Below, piece after piece: positions 40,416 to 49,130 of a DNA stretch of 53,851 nt. Location of the stretch: contig MPMP01000029.1 in NCBI GenBank assembly GCA_002238565.1, positions 1 through 53,851 on the forward strand, written 5' to 3'. This stretch comes from Albidovulum sp. bin36 (GTDB lineage: Bacteria > Pseudomonadota > Alphaproteobacteria > Rhodobacterales > Rhodobacteraceae). A model generated the notes under the pieces. It saw only the letters and a list, made by a program, of their open reading frames with translations. It did not search any database and was not told the origin of the DNA. Position numbers and translations under genes: made by a program. Numbering within the stretch: the first letter of the stretch is position 1; each line of letters begins with the position of its first letter.

Positions 40416-41609
40416 TCAAAATGGCAGCATCGGAGTCGTCGTTAAAAGTTCCACGCCATTATCGCCGACAATGACATTCTGTTCGAATCCCGCAGTTCCT
40501 ACGCCATCGTGCGCGACGAATGCTTCGATTCCCAGAACGGTGTTCGCTTCCACTACGGCGTCAAGATGGTCGTGAACCGTGCTCAGGTAGGGCGGCGTCT
40601 CAAAATAAAGACCGTTCGGATGGCCGTAGAAGGGGTATTGGGCGGCAGCGCCGCCACTATCCGACCCGAGCTCCGCTACGAGTCGGTCGCCGAGTTTGCC
40701 GATTTCGAAAAATGTTCGTCCCGGGCGAATAGCATCGCAGAGATTGTCGACAATTGAAACGCAGCCTTCAATCAATGCTCTCTGCGGAGAGCTTGGCCTG
40801 TTGCCGACGACCGCCGTTCGTCCCGGGTCGAAGTAGTAGCCTTGCAGGATCGGTCCGATTATGAACGCCCTGACCATGTCACCCTGGCTTGGCGCCGCAG
40901 TCGAATAGCCGGTGAAGGGATCGCTGCAGGTATATTGAATCGTGTCGCCGTGGGCGCAGACGACCTTGTGGTAGGTGCCGCCTCTGCGAACTAGCTCGCC
41001 GATCGCCTTTCCGGCAGCCTCCGCTTCGCTGTCGCCCTCAATGAGGCGCTTCATCAGAATGTCCATCGCGGGGTTTATGATTTCCGCGCCCTCGCGGAAG
41101 CAGTCGAGTTCCCGGTCGGTCTTGATGAATCTTACGATTCGCACCAAATCGTCGTGAATTTCCCACTCGATATCCGGGTTCGCCTCGACCAGCCGCCGCC
41201 ACTGCTTGACCGGGAAGAAGTCGGACCCCGCAAAGGCGACCGGACCCGAAACGCCCCTTCCGCTCAGCGCGCCGATTACGCTTTCAACGGGGTCGGGATG
41301 ATTGCGGACGCGATTCGTCGACACGAGCTCCGGCCGCAATTCGGGATCGTCCGCATGCAGTTCGGGAACTTCGCCCTGCTGGAGAATCGCGGCGCAGAAT
41401 GTTCGGGCCTTGTGCGAGGAGATATCGCCGCCCTGCCCGGTTGTGCATGAAAAATAATTCGTTAGATAAATTATGTCGCCGGCGCGATCGAAGGAGGCGC
41501 TCGTCCGTCCCCAGACAACGGCGGCCTGGATTCCGCGGCGCTTCATCTCCTGTTCGACTCTCGACCATCTAAGGCGATACTCGTCTAGCGGGAAATAAAG
41601 AGAAGTCAT
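40416..41609 (-). CDS. M24-family creatinase/aminopeptidase-like protein
   Basis: A 397-residue pita-bread protein with an N-terminal creatinase-like domain (YRLRWSRVEQEMKRRGIQAA) and a C-terminal M24 domain. Of the usual five metal ligands, the second Asp (FDPGRT), the His (YGHPNG) and both Glu (GIEAF, GFEQN) can be placed, but the first Asp is replaced in VRAFIIGPILQGYYFDPGRT. Creatinase, a metal-independent M24 member, also departs from the five-ligand pattern. It starts 6 nt after the dimethylformamidase large-subunit gene, so it belongs to that operon and probably hydrolyses an amide or amidine intermediate rather than peptides. Confidence 0.8.
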   Translation of the reverse strand: MTSLYFPLDEYRLRWSRVEQEMKRRGIQAAVVWGRTSASFDRAGDIIYLTNYFSCTTGQGGDISSHKARTFCAAILQQGEVPELHADDPELRPELVSTNRVRNHPDPVESVIGALSGRGVSGPVAFAGSDFFPVKQWRRLVEANPDIEWEIHDDLVRIVRFIKTDRELDCFREGAEIINPAMDILMKRLIEGDSEAEAAGKAIGELVRRGGTYHKVVCAHGDTIQYTCSDPFTGYSTAAPSQGDMVRAFIIGPILQGYYFDPGRTAVVGNRPSSPQRALIEGCVSIVDNLCDAIRPGRTFFEIGKLGDRLVAELGSDSGGAAAQYPFYGHPNGLYFETPPYLSTVHDHLDAVVEANTVLGIEAFVAHDGVGTAGFEQNVIVGDNGVELLTTTPMLPF

Positions 41610-41615
41610 CGTGAT

Positions 41616-43859
41616 TCAGCCCTCGCTTCCGCCTGACGGGCGCGTCGCGAGGAAGTGCCTCAAGACGTTTTCCGTGATGCGGGCCACATTGTTTTCAAAT
41701 CCGTTGTGCGACAATGAAGTAACCCATGTTATCGATCCGACCGAGAACACCGCGCCGCTATTCGGCGTTTCGAAGAAAACCATGTCGGCTCGTACGAAGC
41801 CGTGCTGAAGCCCGTCCGTCGCGCGCGTCGCGATCGTATATTCCTCGCAGCTCAATATGCCGTCGATTCCGACATTTTCCGACGAGGCGAGGACGACGCT
41901 ATTTGGCGGCGAGCCGAGGTCGGGGTCCCACCTATCGATTTCTATACCTGCGGCGCCGCCGCCCCTCCGTCCGAAATCTCCGATCACTTCGTCCGGATCG
42001 ACGCCCTCGAAGGCGAACGCGAACCGCTGCGAATAGCTAGCCTCCGTTCGCCTAAAGTAGGTCGACCTGGCAAACATCGTCGACGAATAGCCTACGCCGA
42101 CAAGACTTTGCGGCGGCCGCCCGCAAGTGCGCCAAAGCCCGCCCGGCTCCCCGCTGAATTGCATGTGGCCTTCTCCAGGCTCGCCTTCCCAGGCCCGCAC
42201 GCCCGTCTTGCCCTTTCGGCATTCCATAACGCCGGGGAACTCGTCATGGAACGCGACGCGCCAATAGAATCCGTTTCCGCCCAAATAGAGGTGCCGCCCG
42301 CCATTCCGCTGATAGGTATCGAAGGCGTCCCACATTTTCGTAGACGTGTACTCGGGATGCGAAAGCGTAATGATCGTTCGATAGCCCGAGAGCGCATCGA
42401 CGCCTCTCGAATCTATGTCTTCGTCCGTGATTACGTCGTAAGGCTGATCTATGTGGTCCAGCCAAGCCAGCAGATGCGTATCGTTGATATAGTTGAAGGT
42501 GTAGGGACCCGGCCTCATCGTCAAAACCGGGCGCAATCGGCTGCTGTAGCACACCCCGCTTCCGTCCCGATGATAATCGTAGGTTGAATGGCCCAATTCG
42601 CGATGCTCGTGCAGATAGAGTTCGTATTGGCTAAGTTGATTGACGCACTCCGACATCACTTCGGAGCCGACCATGTCGACCTTTACGTGCGTATTCGCAT
42701 ACGCGAGATAAGTTGCCGTGCAGGCGATAACGGCAAGATCGGCGGATCGTTCGCCAGGATTCGGGCGCACGAAAAATGGAATATAGTCGCTGTCTCCGGA
42801 GTCCGCTTCCAATAGCGCGGCATAGTAGCCGCTTCGAGCGTCGGCGGGCACGGTCCAGGCAAAGTCGGTCTCCCACTCGCAATCATAGATGTCGTCGGCG
42901 TGAAAATGAATTGCTCCGTACTGATTCGGAGCGCTGCGCCAATCCAGCGAAGACGAGTTCCAGTTGTGCCCAGTCACGGCTCGCGTCGGCATGTTGACGA
43001 CGCGACCGTGAATATCGTTGCCGGAAACATCCACGATTCGCGTCGAGTCAATTTGAAGCGCGAAATCCCAGGATGCGCGAATGCCGCCGCTGTCGATGAA
43101 ACGGCCTCCGGAAAGAAGAAACTTCTCGGCGATTTCGAGGCTGACAACTCCTTCGAAAACGGAAGGTCGTTCTATCTTGCCTTCGAAAAATCGTTCCGCT
43201 CCCGCAAGAGTCCTGCTGCCGCAAGCCGCAATCAAAAACGGAATCGGCATATCCGGCGCCAAGGCGCTTCGGTCCAGCTCTCCGGCGGCGAAGGAGGCTT
43301 CGACGGTTCCGGGAATTTCGCGCAATGGGCGCTGAGCAACCTCGAATTCTCCGCTATCCAGGTCGATCGACGCGAAAACGACGTGCCACTGACGGCGAAT
43401 CATTGGCGAACCGCTTGCGACGCATTCACTTTTGCCGACTCGGAGAGAAAGCTCGCCGGCATCATTCAGTTCCAGGCGCCAGCCGCATTCGGATGCGTCG
43501 TCCCACCGGCTCAAAATCGTTTGGCGACCTTGGCCGGGCAATGTCGGCCAAACGAGAGCGGCGGCGGAAAACCGGCGCATGCCGAGCAATTTTCCGCTAT
43601 CTTCGATTCTCGCGTACGAGCCGGGATAAGCAGGCTGAAACCGCCCTCGCAGCGGGCCGCCGCCGATGTCGTCCACAGGGTCAATCCGAAATCCAGGTCC
43701 CGCTGGATCTAGATCAGCGCATACAACGCGGCCTATTCGGGCGCGGTAGCTTTCTATTCCGTCGCAACTGACCTTGAAATTCAGCGTCGATCCCGGCGAG
43801 GCCCTCCAGTCGTCGCAGTAGCCCAGCATGCGGATTTTGCTTGAGAGATTCTCTGTCAT
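41616..43859 (-). CDS. N,N-dimethylformamidase-like large subunit
   Basis: A 747-residue protein of the dimethylformamidase beta-subunit family (about 760 residues in the characterised enzyme). The N-terminal half has a concanavalin-like domain (FSAAALVWPTLPGQGRQTIL). The C-terminal half has the family's ATYLAYANTH, YDYHRDGSG, LSHPEY and YLGGNGFYWRV segments of the catalytic domain, which in the known enzyme holds a mononuclear iron with two Tyr and one Glu ligand. It hydrolyses N,N-dialkyl amides to acid plus amine. It overlaps the small-subunit gene by ATGA. The actual amide used by this strain is unknown. Confidence 0.82.
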   Translation of the reverse strand: MTENLSSKIRMLGYCDDWRASPGSTLNFKVSCDGIESYRARIGRVVCADLDPAGPGFRIDPVDDIGGGPLRGRFQPAYPGSYARIEDSGKLLGMRRFSAAALVWPTLPGQGRQTILSRWDDASECGWRLELNDAGELSLRVGKSECVASGSPMIRRQWHVVFASIDLDSGEFEVAQRPLREIPGTVEASFAAGELDRSALAPDMPIPFLIAACGSRTLAGAERFFEGKIERPSVFEGVVSLEIAEKFLLSGGRFIDSGGIRASWDFALQIDSTRIVDVSGNDIHGRVVNMPTRAVTGHNWNSSSLDWRSAPNQYGAIHFHADDIYDCEWETDFAWTVPADARSGYYAALLEADSGDSDYIPFFVRPNPGERSADLAVIACTATYLAYANTHVKVDMVGSEVMSECVNQLSQYELYLHEHRELGHSTYDYHRDGSGVCYSSRLRPVLTMRPGPYTFNYINDTHLLAWLDHIDQPYDVITDEDIDSRGVDALSGYRTIITLSHPEYTSTKMWDAFDTYQRNGGRHLYLGGNGFYWRVAFHDEFPGVMECRKGKTGVRAWEGEPGEGHMQFSGEPGGLWRTCGRPPQSLVGVGYSSTMFARSTYFRRTEASYSQRFAFAFEGVDPDEVIGDFGRRGGGAAGIEIDRWDPDLGSPPNSVVLASSENVGIDGILSCEEYTIATRATDGLQHGFVRADMVFFETPNSGAVFSVGSITWVTSLSHNGFENNVARITENVLRHFLATRPSGGSEG

Positions 43860-44296
43860 AAGTTCAGATCCTGGCCGGTGAGATCTTTCCAGCGCAATTT
43901 AAACACCGCCCATTCAGCCTCGTCCAAGTTGTCGAAGATCCGATCGTCCACGGCTTCGATCGGTTGATTTCTTTCGGTGATTCGGCCGATTCTCCACTCT
44001 TTGAACGGTTTGACTATGACCAGTGCGTACTTGCCGCGAATCTGCGTGGCGCGCATGCGGTGGAGCAAGAACCGAAGGTCCTCGCTATGCGGACCGCGAA
44101 TGCAGCTTCTAAACTCGCGCGCGAGATCCAAGCGTTCGGGATCAATTGGATATATGGCGGTGTCTTCCCAATAGCGAAACATCCGGCGATTCCTCTTCGC
44201 GGCAATTGCGGTCAAGCCAAATGGCGGCCGAGCTCGCTCCCGGCAAAATTCAGAATACCACCGCATGGATGCCGGCGATTTGCCTTGCAGCGACAA
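43856..44296 (-). CDS. N,N-dimethylformamidase-like small subunit
   Basis: A 146-residue protein with DPERLDLAREFRSCIRGPHS followed by EDLRFLLHRMR and YALVIVKPFKEWRIGRI. Length, composition and direct coupling (ATGA) to the large-subunit gene fit the alpha subunit (about 130 residues) of dimethylformamidase, which packs with the large subunit. It starts 59 nt after the GlxA-type regulator gene. Assignment rests largely on the partner gene. Confidence 0.72.
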   Translation of the reverse strand: MSLQGKSPASMRWYSEFCRERARPPFGLTAIAAKRNRRMFRYWEDTAIYPIDPERLDLAREFRSCIRGPHSEDLRFLLHRMRATQIRGKYALVIVKPFKEWRIGRITERNQPIEAVDDRIFDNLDEAEWAVFKLRWKDLTGQDLNL

Positions 44297-44355
44297 TTTT
44301 GCGCGGAATCAGGCATGCATTGCGGCAGGCCGAAAGGTTCCGGGTTCCGCCATTC

Positions 44356-45378
44356 TCAGCCGTCGTTCTCGCTGATTTTGTGGACATGCGTATGCGATAC
44401 AGATCCGGTTTCGAGGCGGCATTGCCGCCGGTACTTGGTAGGAGGCAATTCGAACTCGGCGCGAAAGGAGCGCGAAAAATGCGCTAGCGAACCAAATCCG
44501 GAGGCAAGCGAAACTTCGGAAATGCTCATGTCAGACTGAACGAGCAGTCGACGCGCCAGATTCAGTCGCGAGCGAATGTAGAACTCGCGCGGCGAAATTT
44601 GCAGATGGGATTTGAACAGCCGCTGCATCTGCTTGCCGGAAACCCCGATCATGCTATTCAGCGAACTGAGCGGAATCGGGTATTCGAGGTTGCTTTCCAT
44701 GATCTCGATCGCTTTGGCGAGCTTGGCATGCGCGACCCGAGGGTACCGAAATCCGATAGGCTGAGGGTGCGTCGAGTGCCGAACGCGATCGATTATGTAT
44801 TGATCGGCGACCGCCATGGCGATGGACGTGCCGAAATGCTGGTGTATCAGATGCAATCCGCAATCGACGACTGCAGATCCGCCTGCGCAGGTAATTCGGT
44901 TGCCGTCGATTTCGAACAGCGTGTTGCATGCCTCCACTCTCGGATACTGCTCGCGCAGAGTGTCCAAATACTCCCAGTGAATCGTGGCGCGGCGGCCTTC
45001 GAGCAATCCTAGTTCGGCGAGCATCAAGCTTGCCGATCCGAAGGCTAATAAAACGTTGCCGTCTCGGTTCTGCCGGCGCAGCCAGCTCGCCAATTCGCTG
45101 GAAACTTCGGAAATTGGATCATTGCCCGTGATCAGTACGACATTCGACAAGCTTTCGCATTCCCGGATAGCCCGGTCGACCTTGAATTCCATTTGGCTAT
45201 TCGACCTTACCGAACGACCGTCTTCCGACAGGACCGTCCATTCGAACAGTTTCCGGTCGGCGACGCGGTTGGCAATTCGCAGTACCTCGACAAACGAAAC
45301 GAACGGTACAACCGAAAATCGTTCGTCGAGAAAAAATCCGACGCCGATGGGGCCGTCAGCGTTGCGATGCCTGAGCAA
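44356..45378 (-). CDS. GlxA-family transcriptional regulator (DJ-1/PfpI plus AraC)
   Basis: A 340-residue regulator. Residues about 10-190 form a DJ-1/PfpI-like sensor with the family marker ITCAGGSAVVDCGLHLI, and the C-terminal 100 residues form an AraC helix-turn-helix pair (YPIPLSSLNSMIGVSGKQMQ; MSISEVSLASGFGSLAHFSR). GlxA-like regulators often control amide, betaine and choline breakdown. It overlaps the ABM-domain gene by 23 nt upstream and is followed after 59 nt by the dimethylformamidase genes, so it probably activates this operon in response to the substrate. It should contact the promoter region at 45720-45900. Confidence 0.9.
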   Translation of the reverse strand: MLRHRNADGPIGVGFFLDERFSVVPFVSFVEVLRIANRVADRKLFEWTVLSEDGRSVRSNSQMEFKVDRAIRECESLSNVVLITGNDPISEVSSELASWLRRQNRDGNVLLAFGSASLMLAELGLLEGRRATIHWEYLDTLREQYPRVEACNTLFEIDGNRITCAGGSAVVDCGLHLIHQHFGTSIAMAVADQYIIDRVRHSTHPQPIGFRYPRVAHAKLAKAIEIMESNLEYPIPLSSLNSMIGVSGKQMQRLFKSHLQISPREFYIRSRLNLARRLLVQSDMSISEVSLASGFGSLAHFSRSFRAEFELPPTKYRRQCRLETGSVSHTHVHKISENDG

Positions 45379-45712
45379 GAGACAAATCCCGGCCGCCGTT
45401 TCGGTCCCTATCGTAGATTTTCGAAGCTAGCAGCATGTAGTCGAAAGGACGCGGCGGTACTCCATCCAAATACATGTGGGCGAATGCATCGGTGATTCCC
45501 TTAATGTCGCCGGTTCTTTTCTTCCATGATCGGTATGCATCTTCCGAAGAAAACACTGTTACCGCTATTCGATCCTGGCCTTCGCCCATAAGCTGCATCG
45601 CAAGGCAGTCGGGCTCGCTTTCCATCGTCTTGAACACGAGTTTTTCGAAAAGCCTTATCGATTCCTCCTCAAACTCGGTTTTGCATTTCCAATGGGATGT
45701 TCGCACGTACAT
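45356..45712 (-). CDS. ABM-fold (antibiotic biosynthesis monooxygenase-like) protein
   Basis: A 118-residue ferredoxin-like protein starting MYVRTSHWKCKTEFEEESIR, with MESEPDCLAMQLMGEGQDRI and FSSEDAYRSWKKR, the small ABM-domain pattern of heme- or quinone-type monooxygenases and their non-enzymatic relatives. The ATG at 45712 is preferred to 45910, because the domain starts exactly there and AGGA lies 4 nt upstream; the longer frame adds only basic, non-homologous residues. First gene of the dimethylformamidase operon. Function unknown. Confidence 0.6.
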   Translation of the reverse strand: MYVRTSHWKCKTEFEEESIRLFEKLVFKTMESEPDCLAMQLMGEGQDRIAVTVFSSEDAYRSWKKRTGDIKGITDAFAHMYLDGVPPRPFDYMLLASKIYDRDRNGGRDLSLAQASQR

Positions 45713-46076
45713 CGTCCTGATTCCCAATTCCTCTCTAGCGCTAATCGCTTCGCATCCGCCCGCGAATGCTAGCAAATTCAACAGAGAATTGCGAAAAATC
45801 TTGCTTGATCGCCGACAACGCGAGTCTGCGCGCCGCCGCGTCTTTTCGGCTATGCTGCTTAAACCGGCAAGAAATTCGGATTTTGGAATCAACGAATCGC
45901 TCTTCGGCAAATCATCGGAATGACTAACAAGGATTTAATCCTGTCGTCGCCCTCACAAGCGTCCTCGGAATTGCGTGAACCCTCGCACCGAGGGCTGTAC
46001 GGGGGCCGCCGCATGCTTCCGACCGGGCAATTCCTATCTTTAAACCTGAACGGGCGTAGTAATTACTTTGAGTTGC
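45713..46076. other. Operon promoter region and IS-flanking stretch
   Basis: The minus-strand promoter of the dimethylformamidase operon must lie here. A plus-strand frame from ATG 45920 runs without stop to the IS edge at 46076 and could be the truncated front of the gene whose tail is at 48480-48842 (see findings). A small hairpin CCCTCG-CAC-CGAGGG lies at 45980-45994. Confidence 0.4.
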
Positions 46077-46306
46077 GGTATCTGCTCACCCCCTATTTTT
46101 CGCGATTTTCATTTTGAGTGATTTTCACGGCAGGAACGCCCGCCTAGTGCGTGGGTTAAACCTTTGGGAGCTGGTGCGTTGATCTGAGCGCGCCTGGGCT
46201 TGAGGCCCTGTCGTGGCCGCCATTTCGGGGCGATGACGATTCCGGTTGACATTATGAATCCGGCGTTCTATGGCTGCTCCCGGACGGTTCAGGGACGGCG
46301 GTTTCG

Positions 46307-46948
46307 ATGGGCGCATGGTATGGTTCAAAGGCGACGACGGGGCTAAGCCAGGCCATTGTCGGCCTGATGCGGCCCCACGACACCTATATCGAAACGCACC
46401 TGGGGGGCGGCGCGATCATGAAGCGCAAGCCACCGGCGCTGCGCTCGATCGGCATCGACCTCAACGCCCGGTCCATCGGGACGTTTTGCTGCGACTTCGA
46501 GGTGGAGTTGGTTCACGGGTGCTGTCATCGCTTTCTGGCCGACTACCCTTTTGAGGGCAGCGAACTGGTCTACAGCGACCCGGCCTATCTGATGAGCACC
46601 CGCAAGTCTCAGCGCCGCTACCGCTATCGCTACGGCGATGCGGATCACGAGGCCCTGCCCTGTTCGGTGATGATCTCCGGCTATCCCTCGGCTCTCTACG
46701 ACAGGATCCTGGAGGACTGGCACAGCGTGTCGGTCCGGGTGATGAACCAGGCCGGGGCGGTGACGGAGAAGATCTGGCTCAACTTCACGCCGGACCGGCC
46801 TCACTGGCACGCCTGCGCGGGCCGCAACTTCACCGACCGCCGGCGCATCAAGAGCAAAGCGGCTAGCTGGGCGCGACGCTACCGGGCGATGCCGCCGGGC
46901 GAGCGGCTCGCCGTGCTGGCCGCGGTCATGGCGGTGGAGGCCGAGTGA
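46307..46948 (+). CDS. DNA adenine methylase (IS passenger gene)
   Basis: A 213-residue D12/Dam-class methyltransferase. ETHLGGGAIMKRKPPALRSI is the SAM-binding motif I region, YSDPAYL is catalytic motif IV (DPPY variant DPAY) and MISGYPSALYD follows. The target-recognition segment is short: between YRYGDADHEAL and PCSVMISGYPS several residues usual in the family seem missing, so activity is uncertain. Its stop overlaps the transposase start by one base (TGATG). Methylases of this type accompany some IS66-related elements and may regulate transposition or protect the element. Confidence 0.75.
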   Translation: MGAWYGSKATTGLSQAIVGLMRPHDTYIETHLGGGAIMKRKPPALRSIGIDLNARSIGTFCCDFEVELVHGCCHRFLADYPFEGSELVYSDPAYLMSTRKSQRRYRYRYGDADHEALPCSVMISGYPSALYDRILEDWHSVSVRVMNQAGAVTEKIWLNFTPDRPHWHACAGRNFTDRRRIKSKAASWARRYRAMPPGERLAVLAAVMAVEAE

Positions 46949-48450
46949 TGGCGAAGGTGAACGCGGCATCGCTGCGCCAGGAGTTCGAGGACACGAAGGC
47001 CCGCATCGCGGCGCTGCGGGCGGACGGCAAGGTGTCCCGGGATGTCGATGCAGCGATCCGTGCCCTCGTCACCCTGCTGAGCATCCTGATCACAGTCCTG
47101 CTGGAAAAGACGACTCGCAAGGGGTCGCAGAACTCCAGCCTGCCGCCGTCGCAGACGGACAAGGACGAGACCGCACGGCGCAAGGGCACCAGCGGCAAGG
47201 GCGCGAAGCAGAACCGGCAGAACGGCGCCGGCCTGCGCAAGACCACCGTCAAGGAGACGGTCACCGTCGAGACCTGCGAGGCCTGCGGCGGTGACCTCTC
47301 GGACGTCGATGCGATCGGCCGGGAACGCCGCATCCTCTTCGACATCGTGTTCGAGGTCGTCGAACGCCGCGTCGATGCCGAGGTCAAGGAATGCCCCGAA
47401 TGCCTGGCCCGCACCAAGGGCCGGTTCCCCGATACCATGCCCGGTCCGCTGCAGTACGGAGTCGGCCTGCAAGCCTTCGTCATCAACCTGCTGGTGGCCC
47501 ATATGCTGTCCCTGCGCCGTGCCGTGGCGCTGGTCCAGGCGATCTCCGGCCTCAGGCTGTCGGAGGCCACCTGCCTGGGCTACGTGCGCCGCCTCCATGA
47601 TGCGCTTCAGTCGTGGGAAGACGCCGCCATCGAGCGCCTGCTGGAACGTCCGGCCCTGCATGTCGACGAAACCGGCTTCCGGGTCGACGGCAAGACCCAA
47701 TGGCTCCATGTCGTCACCGACGGCGCCCTGACCCTGAAGTTCGTGCACCCCAAGCGCGGCGGGGAGGCGATCGAGGACATCGGCATCATACCCCGCTATA
47801 CGGGGACCCTGGTGCACGACTGCTGGGGGGCGTACTTTGTCTACGACCAGTGCACCCATCAGCTCTGCGGCTCGCATTTGCTCCGCGAACTGACCTTCAT
47901 CGTGGACTCCAACGGCTTCCGCTGGGCGCGCCTGATGAAAAAGCTGCTGCGCGAGGCCTGCCACAAGGTCAACAAGAGCGACGCCAAGACCCTGACCGCG
48001 ACCGAGCGTCGGTCCGTGCGCAAGCGCTACCGGACCATCCTCACCCAGGGCGGCAAGGAGTTGCCCGAAATCCCGCCGCGACCGAAAGGGAAACGCGGAC
48101 GGGTCGCAAAGTCCGACGCGCACAACCTGCACGAGCGCCTCGAGAAGCACGAAGAGTCCGTCCTGCGCTTCACAGCCAACCCGGATGTCAGCTTCACGAA
48201 TAATGCCGGAGAGCAGAAGATCCGGATGTCAAAGGTCAAGATCAAGGTCTCGGGATGCTTCCGGACCCAACTCCAGGCCAAAGCCTGGTGCCGGGTCTCC
48301 AGTTATCTGGACTCAATGGCGGCACTCGGCTACAATCCTCTCGTCGCCATCCAGATCGCGCTCGCCGGAGATGCCGCCGCAATGATCGCGCTGCATCAGG
48401 CACAGACCGCACCCAAGAAAAGCGTGAAGCGCTGCGAAATTAACGAATAA
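46948..48450 (+). CDS. IS66-family transposase (single-ORF, ISBst12-like)
   Basis: A transposase of 500 residues. The N-terminal coiled-coil and SQNSSLPPSQTDKDE linker are IS66-type, and a zinc-finger-like pair (CEACGGD ... CPECL) follows. The DDE core shows Asp in LHVDETGFRVDGKTQWLHVV, Asp in LVHDCWGAYF and Glu in FTNNAGEQKIRMSKVKIKVS. The usual IS66 helper genes tnpA and tnpB are absent, as in the ISBst12 subgroup. Frame intact; probably active. ATG at 46948 is chosen (GTG at 46945 is an alternative). Confidence 0.92.
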   Translation: MAKVNAASLRQEFEDTKARIAALRADGKVSRDVDAAIRALVTLLSILITVLLEKTTRKGSQNSSLPPSQTDKDETARRKGTSGKGAKQNRQNGAGLRKTTVKETVTVETCEACGGDLSDVDAIGRERRILFDIVFEVVERRVDAEVKECPECLARTKGRFPDTMPGPLQYGVGLQAFVINLLVAHMLSLRRAVALVQAISGLRLSEATCLGYVRRLHDALQSWEDAAIERLLERPALHVDETGFRVDGKTQWLHVVTDGALTLKFVHPKRGGEAIEDIGIIPRYTGTLVHDCWGAYFVYDQCTHQLCGSHLLRELTFIVDSNGFRWARLMKKLLREACHKVNKSDAKTLTATERRSVRKRYRTILTQGGKELPEIPPRPKGKRGRVAKSDAHNLHERLEKHEESVLRFTANPDVSFTNNAGEQKIRMSKVKIKVSGCFRTQLQAKAWCRVSSYLDSMAALGYNPLVAIQIALAGDAAAMIALHQAQTAPKKSVKRCEINE

Positions 48451-48479
48451 TCTACGACAGCGGGGCCTGAGCAGTTACG

Positions 48480-48842
48480 TTGGATGATGCAAACTACAAG
48501 GTCGAAAAATTTCCGGCTCGTCCCTTAGAGAAATGGGTGCATGGACTTAACTTTGGAGAGTTGTGGATGTACGACACGGCTAGGAATTCGCTTTGGGAAG
48601 CAAAACTGGATCCGCACAATTTATACGTTGAAAGTACTTCTTGGTATAATGAATATGGTGAGGAGCAATCTGCAGGTGGGTATGAGAAACGATCCAAGAG
48701 ATGGCGCGAATTAACTCTGTGGGGACCATATTCTTTGTGCGACATCACATTATCCGAGAAAAAACGGCCAAAAGCTGAATGGGGGAAGCACAAATATCCG
48801 GGCGGGATTATCGGAAAGATTGAGCCCAAAAAGCTCTCATAG
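48480..48842 (+). CDS. Hypothetical protein, 5' end cut by IS
   Basis: A 120-codon frame opens at TTG 48480, one base after the IS end, and has no internal ATG near its start with a ribosome-binding site, so its front was probably removed by the insertion. The product is aromatic-rich (WVHGLNFGELWMYDTARNSL; STSWYNEYGEEQSAGGYEKR) and AT-rich in codon use, unlike the IS. Family not recognised. It could be joined to the plus-strand frame ending at 46076 before the insertion. Confidence 0.45.
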   Translation: MDDANYKVEKFPARPLEKWVHGLNFGELWMYDTARNSLWEAKLDPHNLYVESTSWYNEYGEEQSAGGYEKRSKRWRELTLWGPYSLCDITLSEKKRPKAEWGKHKYPGGIIGKIEPKKLS

Positions 48843-49130
48843 GTGTAATCACATGAATTGTTCGCTGGATTGCCCCAAGGAACAACAAAGCAGGAACATC
48901 GGGTTTCACGGGATCGATTTGGCGATCCTGTAGGCCGTTACTCTGCCGATATTGAGCTGCTTTGCGGCCTAGCCGGGGTCATTCCGGCCCCGATGCGCTT
49001 TTGCGCCAGTAATCCGATGTGGTCTGACCTCGAGACCGATGTCAGATGCCGAGCTTCCGATCTGCCGAGCGCATGCTGAATCCAGCGAAATCCGGAAAAC
49101 GCACTATGTTCCACTTTGGCCGTTTACCTA
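48843..49130. other. No intact gene; possible helix-turn-helix scrap
   Basis: On the minus strand around 48930-49000, AAKQLNIGRVTAYRIAKSI can be read in one frame. It resembles the C-terminal DNA-binding helix-turn-helix of serine recombinases, but nothing longer is conserved and the frame is interrupted. No other gene is seen. Confidence 0.3.

Larger units (their letters stand above)
46077..48479 (+). mobile_element. IS66/ISBst12-like insertion sequence with methylase passenger
   Basis: A 2.4-kb element bounded by imperfect inverted repeats: GGTATCTGCTCA at 46077-46088, and CGTAACTGCTCA read from 48479 on the opposite strand (10 of 12 match). It carries two overlapping plus-strand genes, a DNA adenine methylase and a single-ORF IS66-family transposase. 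No clean 8-bp target duplication is visible; only TTG flanks both sides. It is much richer in GC than its surroundings, a sign of recent arrival. Confidence 0.7.

Noticed and set aside
45980..45994. Hairpin CCCTCG-CAC-CGAGGG considered as a group II intron domain or terminator
   Set aside because: The stem is only 6 bp, there is no T-tract, and no domain V consensus or reverse transcriptase is nearby.
46879..48150. 423-codon minus-strand frame
   Set aside because: Antisense to the IS66-type transposase, which has a complete DDE core.
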